A stretch of DNA of 64,000 bases from Marisa cornuarietis (taxonomy: Eukaryota; Mollusca; Gastropoda; Architaenioglossa; Ampullariidae): contig SMMW01000609.1 in the NCBI GenBank assembly GCA_004794655.1, positions 360,001 through 424,000 on the forward strand, written 5' to 3'. The notes under the pieces were generated by a model. It had not been told where the DNA came from. It saw only the letters and a list, made by a program, of their open reading frames with translations, and did no database searches. Of this stretch, positions 22,640 to 33,120 are shown one piece after another. The position numbers and the translations under genes were made by a program. Numbering within the stretch: position 1 is the stretch's first letter; every line of letters begins with the position of its first letter.

Positions 22640-25225
22640 CTCTACTTAGAGACTGAGAAACGTGCTTGTGTTTAGTCTTTATTGGATACTGGACTGTAGT
22701 GATTAGATATTGAGATAGTAGACTGTGGTGATTAGAGACTGAAAAACGTGCATGTGTTTAGTCTTTATTGGATACTGGACTGTAGTGATTAGATATTGAG
22801 ATAGTAGACTGTAGTGATTAGAGACTGAGATAGTAGACTGTGGTGATTAGAGACTGAGAAACGTGCATGTGTTTAGTCTTTATTGGATACTGGACTGTAG
22901 TGATTAGATATTGAGATAGTAGACTGTGGTGATTAGAGACTGAAAAACGTGCATGTGTTTAGTCTTTATTGGATACTGGACTGTAGTGATTAGATATTGA
23001 GATAGTAGACTGTAGTGATTAGAGACTGAGATAGTAGACTGTGGTGATTAGAGACTGAGAAACGTGCATGTGTTTAGTCTTTATTGGATACTGGACTGTA
23101 GTGATTAGATATTGAGATAGTAGACTGTAGTGATTAGACACTGAGATAGTAGACTGTGGTGATTAGAGACTGAGAAACGTGCATGTGTTTAGTCTTTATT
23201 GGATACTGGACTGTAGTGATTAGATATTGAGATAGTAGACTGAAGTCATTAGATATTGAGATAGTAGACTGTAGTGATTAGATATTGAGATAGTAGACTG
23301 TGGTGATTAGATATTGAGATACTGGACTGTAATAATTAGAGACTGAGACACAGGATTGTGATGATTAGAGACAAAGATACTAGCTTTGGTGATTAGAGAC
23401 TGAGATACTGGACTGTAATAATTAGAGACTGAGACACTGGACAGTGATGATTAGAGACAGACATACCATACTGTAGTGATTAGAGGCTGAGACACTGGAC
23501 TGTGATGATTAGAGACAGACATACTATACTGTAGTGATTAGAGACTGAGATACTAGCTGTAGTGATTAGAGACAGAGATGCTATACTGTAGTGATTAGAG
23601 ACAGAGATACTAGCTGTAGTGATTAGAGACTGAGATACTAGACTGTAGTGATTAGAGACAGAGATACTAGACTGTAGTGATTAGAGACTAAGATACTAGC
23701 TGTAGTGATTAGAGACAGAGATGCTATACTGTAGTGATTAGAGACAGAGATACTAGCTGAAGTGATTAGAGACTGAGATACTAGACTGTAGTGATTAGAG
23801 ACAGAGATGCTATACTGTAGTGATTAGAGACTGAGACACTGGACTGTGATGATTAGAGACAGAGATGCTATACTGTAGTGATTAGAAACTGAGATACTAG
23901 CTGTAGTGATTAGAGACTGAGATACTATACTGTAGTGATTAGAGACTGAGACACTGGACTGTGATGATTAGAGACAGAGATGCTATACTGTAGTGATTAG
24001 AAACTGAGATACTAGCTGTAGTGATTAGAGACTGAGATACTATACTGCAGTGATTAGAAACTGAGATACTAGCTGTAGTGATTACAGACTGAGATACTAG
24101 CTGTAGTGATTAGAGACAGAGATACTAGACTGTAGTGATTAGAGACAGAGATACTATACTGTAGTGATTAGAGACTGAGACACTGGACTGTGATGATTAG
24201 AGACTGAGACACTCGACTGTGATGATTGAGACACTGGACTGTGGTGATTAGAGACTGAGATACTGGACTGTAATAATTAGAGACTGAGACACAGGATTGT
24301 GTTGATTAGAGACAGAGATACTAGCTTTGGTGATTAGAGACTGAGACACTGGACTGTGATGACTAGAGACACAGATAATATACTTTAGTGATTAGAGAAA
24401 GAGATACTAGCTGTAGTGATTAGAGACAGAGATACTATACTGTAGTGATTAGAGACTGAGATACTATACTGTAGTGATTAGAGACTGAGATACTAGCTGT
24501 AGTGATTAGAGACTGAGATACTAGACTGTAATAATTAGAGACTGAGACACTGGACTGTGATGACTAGAGACACAGATACTATACTTTAGTGATTAGAGAC
24601 AGAGATACTATACTGTAGTGATTAGAGACTGAGATACTAGCTGTAGTGTTTAGAGACAGAGATACTAGCTGTAGTGATTAGCTGTAGTGATTAGAGACTG
24701 AGATACTAGACTGTAGTGATTAGAGACAGAGATACTATACTGTAGTGATTAGAGACTGAGATACTAGCTGTAGTGTTTAGAGACAGAGATACTAGCTGTA
24801 GTGATTAGCTGTAGTGATTAGAGACTGAGATACTAGACTGTAGTGATTAGAGACTGAGATACTAGGTGTAGTGATTAGAGACTGAGATACTAGACTGTAG
24901 TGATTAGAAACTGAGATACTAGCTGTTGTGATTAGAGACAGAGATACTAGCTGTAGTGATTAGCTGTAGTGATTAGAGACTGAGATACTAGACTGTAGTG
25001 ATTAGTGACTGAGATACTAGCTGTAGTGATTAGAGACAGAGATACTAGCTGTAGTGATTAGCTGTAGTGATTAGAGACTGAGATACTAGACTGTAGTGAT
25101 TAGAGACTGAGATACTAGCTGTAGTGATTAGAGACAGAGATACTAGCTGTAGTGATTAGCTGTAGTGATTAGAGACTGAGATACTAGCTGTAGTGATTAG
25201 AGACAGAGATACTAGACTAGACCTA
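22640..25225. repeat. Two-stage minisatellite (TGTAGTGATTAGAGACTGAGA)
   Basis: The left part (to about 23290) is a long composite unit of about 120-180 bases that includes AACGTGCATGTGTTTAGTC. The right part (about 23290-25225) is a short unit of 24 to 28 bases around GTGATTAGAGACTGAGATAC with frequent one- to three-base length variants. The two parts share the GTGATTAGA core, so the long unit probably arose from, or gave rise to, the short one. Confidence 0.93.
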
Positions 25226-25262
25226 AAACTTATGACAAGCAGAGGTGAAATAAAACAACCGA

Positions 25263-25658
25263 GACAATGTAGCCTGTTAAATAGGTTCGTTTACACACTA
25301 GACAATGTCTCTGTGGTGTAGTGGTTACATGCAGCGCTTTTTCTCTGAAAGGCATTGCGTTCGAGTCCGTGTGTATTTTGTTTGTGGATTTTTTTCTGAA
25401 ATATCATGAATTCTCTGTCAAGCCTTTCATGAAGACCCACTGATTACTAAGCGAAACCGTATAATCTCTCTGTGTAAAGTCATATCGATAGACACCTAAT
25501 TTCTACTATCATACATTGATATCAAACTATAGATATTTTAGACTCACAGGTGATAGAAATTGCTTTAGCTTAGTAATAACAGTTATTGCGGTTAAAAGAG
25601 GATATTTTTATTTTTTCATAGCGTGTAATCTAAAATACTCAACAGGCTACATCGTCTT
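25263..25658. mobile_element. Possible inverted-repeat (MITE or SINE-like) element
   Basis: GACAATGTAGCCTGTT at 25263 is matched in inverted orientation by AACAGGCTACATCGTC at 25642 (15 of 16 bases). Flanking bases on each side show weaker complementarity. The interval of about 400 bp holds a tRNA-like segment at its left end. No transposase is present, so if mobile it would be non-autonomous. Exact ends and target-site duplications were not resolved. Confidence 0.4.
25308..25376 (+). mobile_element. tRNA-like SINE head
   Basis: The segment carries a box A-like TGTGGTGTAGTGGTTA and a box B-like GCGTTCGAGTCCG about 40 bases downstream, the spacing of RNA polymerase III tRNA promoters. The acceptor stem does not pair and the anticodon arm is poor (a T run), so it is a tRNA-derived SINE or tRNA relic rather than a functional tRNA. 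Confidence 0.5.
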
Positions 25659-26377
25659 CCTTGTTTTCGACTATTTTCCCTTTCTAATAACATTTAACGC
25701 TTATATTATTATTATTATTATTATTATTAAAGTAGATTTATATATGCTATCTACAAAATTATCTGGTATTTTCACATAAATCATGATCTTATAATCAACA
25801 TTATTAATGAACCTGATTTGTTGGTCGATTACTTGTATAACTATTTATGTAGTACGAGATACATGTTGAGGCGGCAAGAGAAATACAGGAAAACGCGTAG
25901 CTTACCGCCCCCCCAGCCCCCACCCCCAGCCCCCTATAGCTGGTCCCCAATGGGAAATCTCACCGCACGCCACTGGCGAGTATCGTAAACAAGTGATAGA
26001 GAGACGTGTGTCGAGAACTGAGTCAAGCAGGAGCAGGTCAGCTTGTGTATGTATGTGGGGGGAGGGGGGAGGTAGAGCTGAATTAATTTTAAAACGTGTT
26101 TCTCGATTCTGTACTGAGAGATATTTTAACTCCGAAGATATTTTGTCAGAAGATACTCTTTCAGAAATAACGTGCACGACTGTCCTAAGAGGTTAATTGT
26201 GAAGAAGATGACGTTGTGATTCTCATAGAAGATTCTAGTTAATAGATCTCACTATTCAGGGATTAAAAACAGCAAGAAACCGAGAATTTGCATCATGGTG
26301 CTCCCTGGCAAAGAAAAACATTGCTTAGCCCTCCTTTCGCTCATCACTAGAGCGTCACTCAGTGTTGTTCCTCCCCC
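25659..26377. other. Unassigned AT-rich sequence
   Basis: Contains an (ATT)n run at about 25707-25730 and a C-rich tract at about 25908-25935 that could form a G-quadruplex on the minus strand. No gene recognised. Confidence 0.4.
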
Positions 26378-26805
26378 CCACACACACACACACACACGCA
26401 CGCACACTCATTCTCCATCGACACAGTCCAGTGCTGTCCACCCCCACCACACACACACACACACACACACTCATTCTCCATCGACACAGTCCAGTGCTGT
26501 CCACCCCCACCACACACACACACACACACACATTCTCCATCGACACAGTCCAGTGCTGTCCACCCCCACCACACACACACACACACACACACTCATTCTC
26601 CATCGACACAGTCCAGTGCTGTCCACCCCCACCACACACACACACACACACACATTCTCCATCGACACAGTCCAGTGCTGTCCACCCCCCCACACACACA
26701 CACACACACATTCTCCATCGACACAGTCCAGTGCTGTCCACCCCCACCACACACACACACACACACTCATTCTCCATCGACACAGTCCAGTGCTGTCCAC
26801 CCCCA

Positions 26806-26845
<40 letters not shown>

Positions 26846-26955
26846 TCTCCATAGACACAGTCCAGTGCTGTCCACCCCCACCACACACACACACACACAT
26901 TCTCCATCGACACAGTCCAGTGCTGTCCACCCCCACCACACACACACACACACCC
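26378..26955. repeat. Compound CA-tract minisatellite
   Basis: About ten units, each made of a (CA)n tract plus a conserved segment containing TCTCCATCGACACAGTCCAG and TGCTGTCCACCCCCAC. Unit length varies with the CA tract. The frames seen through it are compositional. Confidence 0.95.
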
Positions 26956-27850
26956 ACTCCATCACGTGACCATGTGGTAAATGTAGGGATCATTACCAAA
27001 CGTGTGAAGAGGGCATTCACGTGGACTACAAGCTGCGCAGTTGTACAATTGCTGCATGTCACTAGAGTCTAGACCTCTACACGACTACACGACTACTACG
27101 TCAAGCCACCGGCGCCACCACACTGCAGCTGCCGACAGCGACAACGACACGGAAGAAAATGTGTGACCCGCGCCCTCTGACCGCCGTCTGTGCTGACTGG
27201 CTTCCCCCCCACTTGTCTTCCCTGCTGCCTCCACCCTCCCAACCCTTGTAAGGACTCCACCATCGAGTCAAGGGTTTCCATGACACTACCACGAGGGTAG
27301 GTCCCTTTGGAGACGAGCGTTGTTCAGTCGGTCGTCCCTTGCAGGTCGCTGGCTGTTTATTTACTTGCATCACTCAAACAAAACGCTCAACTTTTGCCGA
27401 GTGTGTACGTGACGTCAGCAGCTGATGTTCTCCATTTGAGACAGGAACTTAATTCGTGGGCACGAAAGTCCTTCCGGCGACTGGAGTGCAGCTGTCAATG
27501 AGGAGTGTCGCAGCTGCTGACGTCAGTGGCAGCTAAGGTGTTACAGGCAGGCAGCTGTACGGTTGTAGTAAACAGTAAACAACACGAGTTGACGCTTACG
27601 TGAGGCTGACATCCAGGCCACATCCGCCATGTCTCCGGCTACTGGCTGTGACGTCACGCCACCCCGGGGGTCAAACCGAGTGATAATGTGACTGCAGTCA
27701 TGGGCGCCACCTCGCATGTCACGTGACGGTCAGACTGCTGCTGGCTAACAAACAGCAGGTGTCTAGTCGAGGTCAGAGATCATCAGGTAACAACGTGCAA
27801 GTCAGACTGACAGCCTTGTGTGCACCTTGACCGACATATTACAGCAGAGA
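26956..27850. other. Unassigned sequence
   Basis: Mixed-composition sequence with several TGACGTCA-type motifs (near 27407, 27515, 27648). No exon with homology was recognised. Confidence 0.4.
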
Positions 27851-27851
27851 G

Positions 27852-28350
27852 GGCTGACCATCTGACTGAGAGACCAACTGACCAGCTGACTGAGAGACCA
27901 ACTGACCAGCTGACTGAGAGACCAAGTGACCAGCTGACTGAGAGACCAACTGACCAGCTGACTGAGAGACCAACTGACCAGCTGACTGAGAGACCAACTG
28001 ACCAGCTGACTGAGAGACCAACTGACCAGCTGACTGAGAGACCAAGTGACCAGCTGACTGAGAGACCAACTGACCAGCTGACTGAGAGACCAACTGACCA
28101 GCTGACTGAGAGACCAACTGACCAGCTGACTGAGAGACCAAGTGACCATCTGACTGAAAGACTAACTGACCATCTGACTGAGAGACCAACTGACCAGCTG
28201 ACTGAGAGACCAAGTGACCATCTGAGTGAAAGACCAACTGACCATCTGACCATCTGACTGAGAGACCAAGTGACCATCTGACTGAAAGACCAACTGACCA
28301 TCTGACTGAGAGACCAACTGACCATCTGACTGAGAGACCAAGTGACCAAC
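27852..28350. repeat. 24-bp-unit minisatellite
   Basis: About 20 copies of a 24-base unit, CTGACTGAGAGACCAACTGA plus CCAG. Variants include AAGTGACC and CATCTGAC. A 24-base period keeps several frames open on both strands; no gene context supports translation. Confidence 0.95.
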
Positions 28351-28482
28351 ATTAGGAGACAGCCAGGCAGACAGGACGGCAGAAAGACACATTCGACAAA
28401 ACAGGCTGAGACTACAGACAGACTGAGACACGTGACACCAAAACAGGTTGATATACACCGATAGAGCTTGTTATTGATAAAT

Positions 28483-28960
28483 AGAGGGACAGACAGACAG
28501 ACAGGTAGACAGACAGAGCTTGTTATTGATAAACACAGGGACAGACGGGTAGACAGACAGAGCTTGTTATTGATAAACACAGGGACAGACAGACAGACAG
28601 GTAGACAGACAGAGCTTGTTACTGATAAACACAGGGACAGACAGACAGACAGGTAGACAGACAGAGCTTGTTACTGATAAACACAGGGACAGACAGACAG
28701 ACAGGTAGACAGACAGAGCTTGTTACTGATAAACACAGGGACAGACAGACAGACAGGTAGACAGACAGAGCTTGTTACTGATAAACACAGGGACAGACAG
28801 ACAGACAGGTAGACAGACAGAGCTTGTTACTGATAAACACAGGGACAGACAGACAGACAGGTAGACAGACAGAGCTTGTTACTGATAAACACAGGGACAG
28901 ACAGACAGACAGGTAGACAGACAGAGCTTGTTACTGATAAACACAGGGACAGACAGTGTA
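28483..28960. repeat. 52-bp-unit minisatellite with internal GACA runs
   Basis: About nine copies of a 52-base unit combining (GACA)n with GAGCTTGTTACTGATAAACA. The first units carry TATTGATAAA instead of TACTGATAAA, and the third is shortened. A relic of the unit flanks the array on the left. Confidence 0.93.
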
Positions 28961-29284
28961 GTTCTGTCAGTGTTCGTCTCCAACTGAGGCAGAACAACTT
29001 GAGAGGCAAAGTCCAGGACACATCTTTCGTAACAAGAGGACCGACCGCCAGACAGACAGCCAGACAGACAACAGCAGTCATGAAGGGCGTGAAGGGTGTA
29101 GACATCACGTCACGTGTTTACGCCACTTGAACATCTGACTGACCTATTAACCCTTTCCCAGCCCGGCCGGGCACCTACATCCCCCATCCCTGACCGACAA
29201 GTGGCTGAGCGTACATTGTCTGTGAGCGAGCAGATCAGTCTCAGCAGGACAACAGGGCGTGCTCATCCCTTTCTACTCCTCAAC

Positions 29285-30625
29285 ATGTGAGTAGACTAGT
29301 GAGCAAGTGTGGTGTGAGTGAGAAACTGGCCTGTATGTGAGTAGACTAGTGAGTAAGTGTGGTGTGAGTGAGAAACTGGCCTGTATGTGAGTAGACTAGT
29401 GAGTAAGTGTGGTGTAAGTGAAAACTGACCTGTATGTGAGTAGACTAGTGAGCAAGTGTGGTGTGAGTGAGAAACTGGCCTGTATGTGAGTAGACTAGTA
29501 AGTAAGTGTGGTGTGAGTGAGAAACTGGCCTGTATGTGAGTAGACTAGTGAGTAAGTGTGGTGTGAGTGAGAAACTGGCCAGTATGTGAGTAGACTAGTG
29601 AGTAAGTGTGGTGTGAGTGAAAACTGACCTGTATGTGGGTAGACTAGTAAGTTTGGTGTGAGTGAGAAACTGGCCAGTATGTGAGTAGACTAGTGAGCAA
29701 GTGTGGTGTGAGTGGGAAACTGGCCTGTATGTGAGTAGACTAGTGAGTAAGTGTGGTGTGAGTGAGAAACTGGCCAGTATGTGAGTAGACTAGTGAGCAA
29801 GTGTGGTGTGAGTGGGAAACTGGCCTGTATGTGAGTAGACTAGTAAGTGTGATGTGAGTGAGAAACTGGCCAGTATGTGAGTAGACTAGTGAGCAAGTGT
29901 GGTGTGAGTGGGAAACTGGCCTGTATGTGAGTAGACTAGTAAGTGTGGTGTGAGTGAGAAACTGGCCTGTATGTGAGTAGACTAGTGAGTAAGTGTGGTG
30001 TTAGTGAGAAACTGGCCAGTATGTGAGTAGACTAGTGAGTAAGTGTGGTGTTAGTGAGAAACTGGCCAGTATGTGAGTAGACTAGTGAGTAAGTGTGGTG
30101 TAAGTGAAAACTGACCTGTATGTGAGTAGACTAATGAGCAAGTGTGGTGTGAGTGAGAAACTGGCCAGTATGTGAGTAGACTAGTGAGCAAGTGTGGTGT
30201 GAGTGAAAACTGACCTGTATGTGAGTAGACTAGTGAGCAAGTGTGGTGTGAGTGAAAACTGACCTGTATGTGAGTAGACTAGTGAGTAAGTGTGGTGTGA
30301 GTGGGAAACTGGCCTGTATGTGAGTAGACTAGTGAGCAAGTGTGGTGTGAGTGGGAAACTGGCATGTATGTGAGTAGACTAGTAAGTGTGGTGTGAGTGA
30401 GAAACTGGCCTGTATGTGAGTAGACTAGTGAGTAAGTGTGGTGTGAGTGAAAACTGACCTGTATGTGAGTAGACTAGTGAGTAAGTGTGGTGTGAGTGAA
30501 AACTGACCTGTATGTGAGTAGACTAGTGAGTAAGTGTGGTGTGAGTGGGAAACTGGCCAGTATGTGAGTATACTAGTGAGTAAGTATCGTTTGAGTGAGA
30601 AACTGGCCCATATGTGAGTAGACTA
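29285..30625. repeat. 50-bp-unit minisatellite
   Basis: About 27 copies of a unit of about 50 bases containing GTATGTGAGTAGACTAGTGA and AGTGTGGTGTGAGTGAGAAA. Several units lose about 8 bases (GAGTAAGT deleted), giving 42-base copies. Confidence 0.95.
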
Positions 30626-31175
30626 GTGAGTAAAATAGTCCGTATGTGAATGGAGTATTCTCTGCCAGGTACAAGGTCGTGTGAGTAGACTCACACACAC
30701 ACACATGCACAATATATATTTATATATATACACTAAATAACAGGTGTAAACAACTCGATGTTGAAGTAGTGTAGATCCTAGTGCACGTGTCCTAATGTTT
30801 GTAGTCGGTGTTATGTTAATGAATGAAATGTAGATATTGACAATAGAACTGTAAACATATTATTATCTACTGGGAAAATAATTTACGATCACAGTTACAA
30901 TTATGCCCCGGGGCTCGTTCTGGCTCTCGGCGGCCCTGTGTGTACAACAGACTTTCACTAGACTGCTGACTGATAAACATTAGTATCACAGCCCCGAGCC
31001 CCCAGCCCCCAGCCTACTTCATTATCACAACTCAACGCCAAGGATCAAACTTGTAGCCGCTCATAGAAAACATACCCACAGTGAGGACTGTTACCTCAAC
31101 CTTTGTTTACAACAAACACAAAAGGAAAAGAAGAAGAAAAATCCACTGACCAAGGCCGAACCCCCTCCACAGCAC
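30626..31175. other. Unassigned sequence
   Basis: Contains a short CA run, an AT dinucleotide stretch near 30710-30730 and a C-rich run near 31000. No gene recognised. Confidence 0.4.
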
Positions 31176-31972
31176 TCCGGGGACAGCTGCCAGCACACTC
31201 AGGGGACAGCTGCCAGCACACTCAGGGGACAGCTGCCAGCACACTCAGGGGATAGCTGCCAGCACACTCAGGGGACAGCTGCCAGCACACTCAGGAGACA
31301 GCTGCCAGCACACTCAGGGACAGCTGTAAGCACACTCAGGGGACAGCTGCCAGCACACTCAGGGGACAGCTGCAAGCACACTCAGGGACAGCTGCCAGCA
31401 CACTCAGGGACAGCTGCCAGCACACTCAGGGACAGCTGCCAGCACACTCAGGAGACAGCTGCCAGCACACTCAGGGACAGCTGCAAGCACACTCAGGGGA
31501 CAGCTGCCAGCACACTCAGGGGACAGCTGCAAGCACACTCAGGCGACAGCTGCAAGCACACTCAGGGACAGCTGCCAAGCACACTCACAGCACACTCAGG
31601 GACAGCTGCCAGCACACTCAGGGACAGCTGCCAACACACTCAGGCGACAGCTGCCAGCACACTCAGGGACAGCTGCCAACACACTCAGGCGACAGCTGCC
31701 AGCACACTCAGGGACAGCTGCCAACACACTCAGGCGACAGCTGCCAGCACACTCAGGGACAGCTGCCAACACACTCAGGCGACAGCTGCCAGCACACTCA
31801 GGGACAGCTGCCAACACACTCAGGCGACAGCTGCCAGCACACTCAGGGACAGCTGCCAACACACTCAGGCGACAGCTGCCAGCACACTCAGGGACAGCTG
31901 CCAACACACTCAGGCGACAGCTGCCAGCACACTCAGGGACAGCTGCCAACACACTCAGGGACAGCTGCAAGC
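31176..31972. repeat. 22/23-bp minisatellite with a 44-bp higher-order block
   Basis: The basic unit is CAGCACACTCAGGGACAGCTGC with optional extra G. From about 31600 on, two unit variants (AGGGACAGC and AGGCGACAGC) alternate regularly to form a 44- to 45-base double unit repeated about eight times. That is a small higher-order array grown inside the simpler one. Confidence 0.93.
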
Positions 31973-32029
31973 AGCCCCCAACATAACTTGTCTCTGACCA
32001 GTGGGTTCGCAACCAGCTCAGGTAGAGCA

Positions 32030-32710
32030 CTTCTGGGGTTAAAGCGACCAACTGTCAGCCCTGTCCTGACACGTGCACACCGCGCTGTCCGTGTGGTGTG
32101 GGTACAACATCTGCCATGGACATGACAACAGGGGGCTGCAGTCCTCTTCACTCAGCAATCTCGCTTTGCCAGGTCCTTGCACGATGGGCGGATTGTCGTC
32201 TGGAGACGACAGGGAGAGTGTCACCACGACCCACTGAGGTGGAGTGTGATCGCTATGCTGGTGGATTCATCATGGGGTGGGGTGGGGTGGGGTGGGGTGG
32301 GGTGGTGCCGGTCTGCAGAACTGCACTCTACCAGGTACAAGGCAACCTGACAGGTGTGACATACAGAGACAACATTTCACAGTCTGTGGTGCTGTCAGCA
32401 CTGCAGACCACTGGACCAGCGCCTTCTTCATGACATCAACACCAGACCGCACAGGACCCGGGCAGTCCATGACTTCCTGCAGCACCAAGTCAACCGCACG
32501 GACTGGCCGGCCTGTTCCCCAGTGCTGAGTCCAATTGTACATCTGTGGGATATACTGGGCCAGCGACTCAGAGCCAACCACCCCCAGGAGTTGACCTCTA
32601 TCACCTGTACCAGTTTCTCAAGCAAGGATGGCAGGTAATTCTCAAAGGACTTCAGTCCACGAGACAACAGCCTGCATTGAGACCAATGGTGGACACACAC
32701 CATGTGGATT
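32030..32710 (+). pseudogene. Decayed Tc1/mariner-type transposase
   Basis: Pieces in different plus frames resemble a Tc1-family catalytic domain in the right order: PVLTRAHRAVR, AAVLFTQQSRFARSLHDGRIV, CDRYAGGFIMGWGG, RPHRTRAVHDFLQHQVNR, TDWPACSPVLSPIVHLWDIL, and the C-terminal TACIETNGGHT. Catalytic acidic positions are lost: the usual FSDESRF reads FTQQSRF, and the final acidic residue before HLW is Val. Frame is broken by stops and by a GGGGT repeat at about 32276-32305 inside the GWGG codons. By family it once cut and pasted DNA at TA sites; it is now inactive. Terminal repeats were not resolved. Confidence 0.85.
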
Positions 32711-33120
32711 TCTTTTTCTCTGCCATCACTTTTCTCCAATTTCGGAAATATGTCAGTCTAAGCTCAAATTCTTGTTTTTAATATCATTTGTTTCAATGAA
32801 ATTGGCTGACAATAGTTCATTCGAGGATAAAGAAATGCTCTGACTCAATGCTATTGTCTGTGTGTTTATCGGCACAAACACTGACTGACTGACTACACAG
32901 CTGCCTTACCATTGGTTTGAGCAGAATAGTCATGTTCTATAAGCTGTCCTTCAGTCCAACCTGTTGTCATGCACTATAACTGCATGGGTTTGTCCTCAGA
33001 TTAGTCTCAAACACTTCATGACTTCGGTTTCACTGTATGCACGCGTACACACACACACACACACACTTTAGAGAAAGTGGTTCGATTTAATGGCAAGCGT
33101 TTCAGTGAAGTGTTTTTTAC

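Noticed and set aside
25308..25376. A functional tRNA gene
   Set aside because: Box A and box B are present, but the acceptor stem does not pair and the anticodon arm contains a T run; a SINE or relic fits better.
26295..27072. His-Thr repeat and Cys-Val repeat frames on both strands
   Set aside because: (CA)n/(TG)n tracts read in frame; no gene context.
27783..28656. Leu/Ser/Gln/Trp repeat frames
   Set aside because: 24-bp and 52-bp arrays read in several frames; nothing outside the arrays is conserved.
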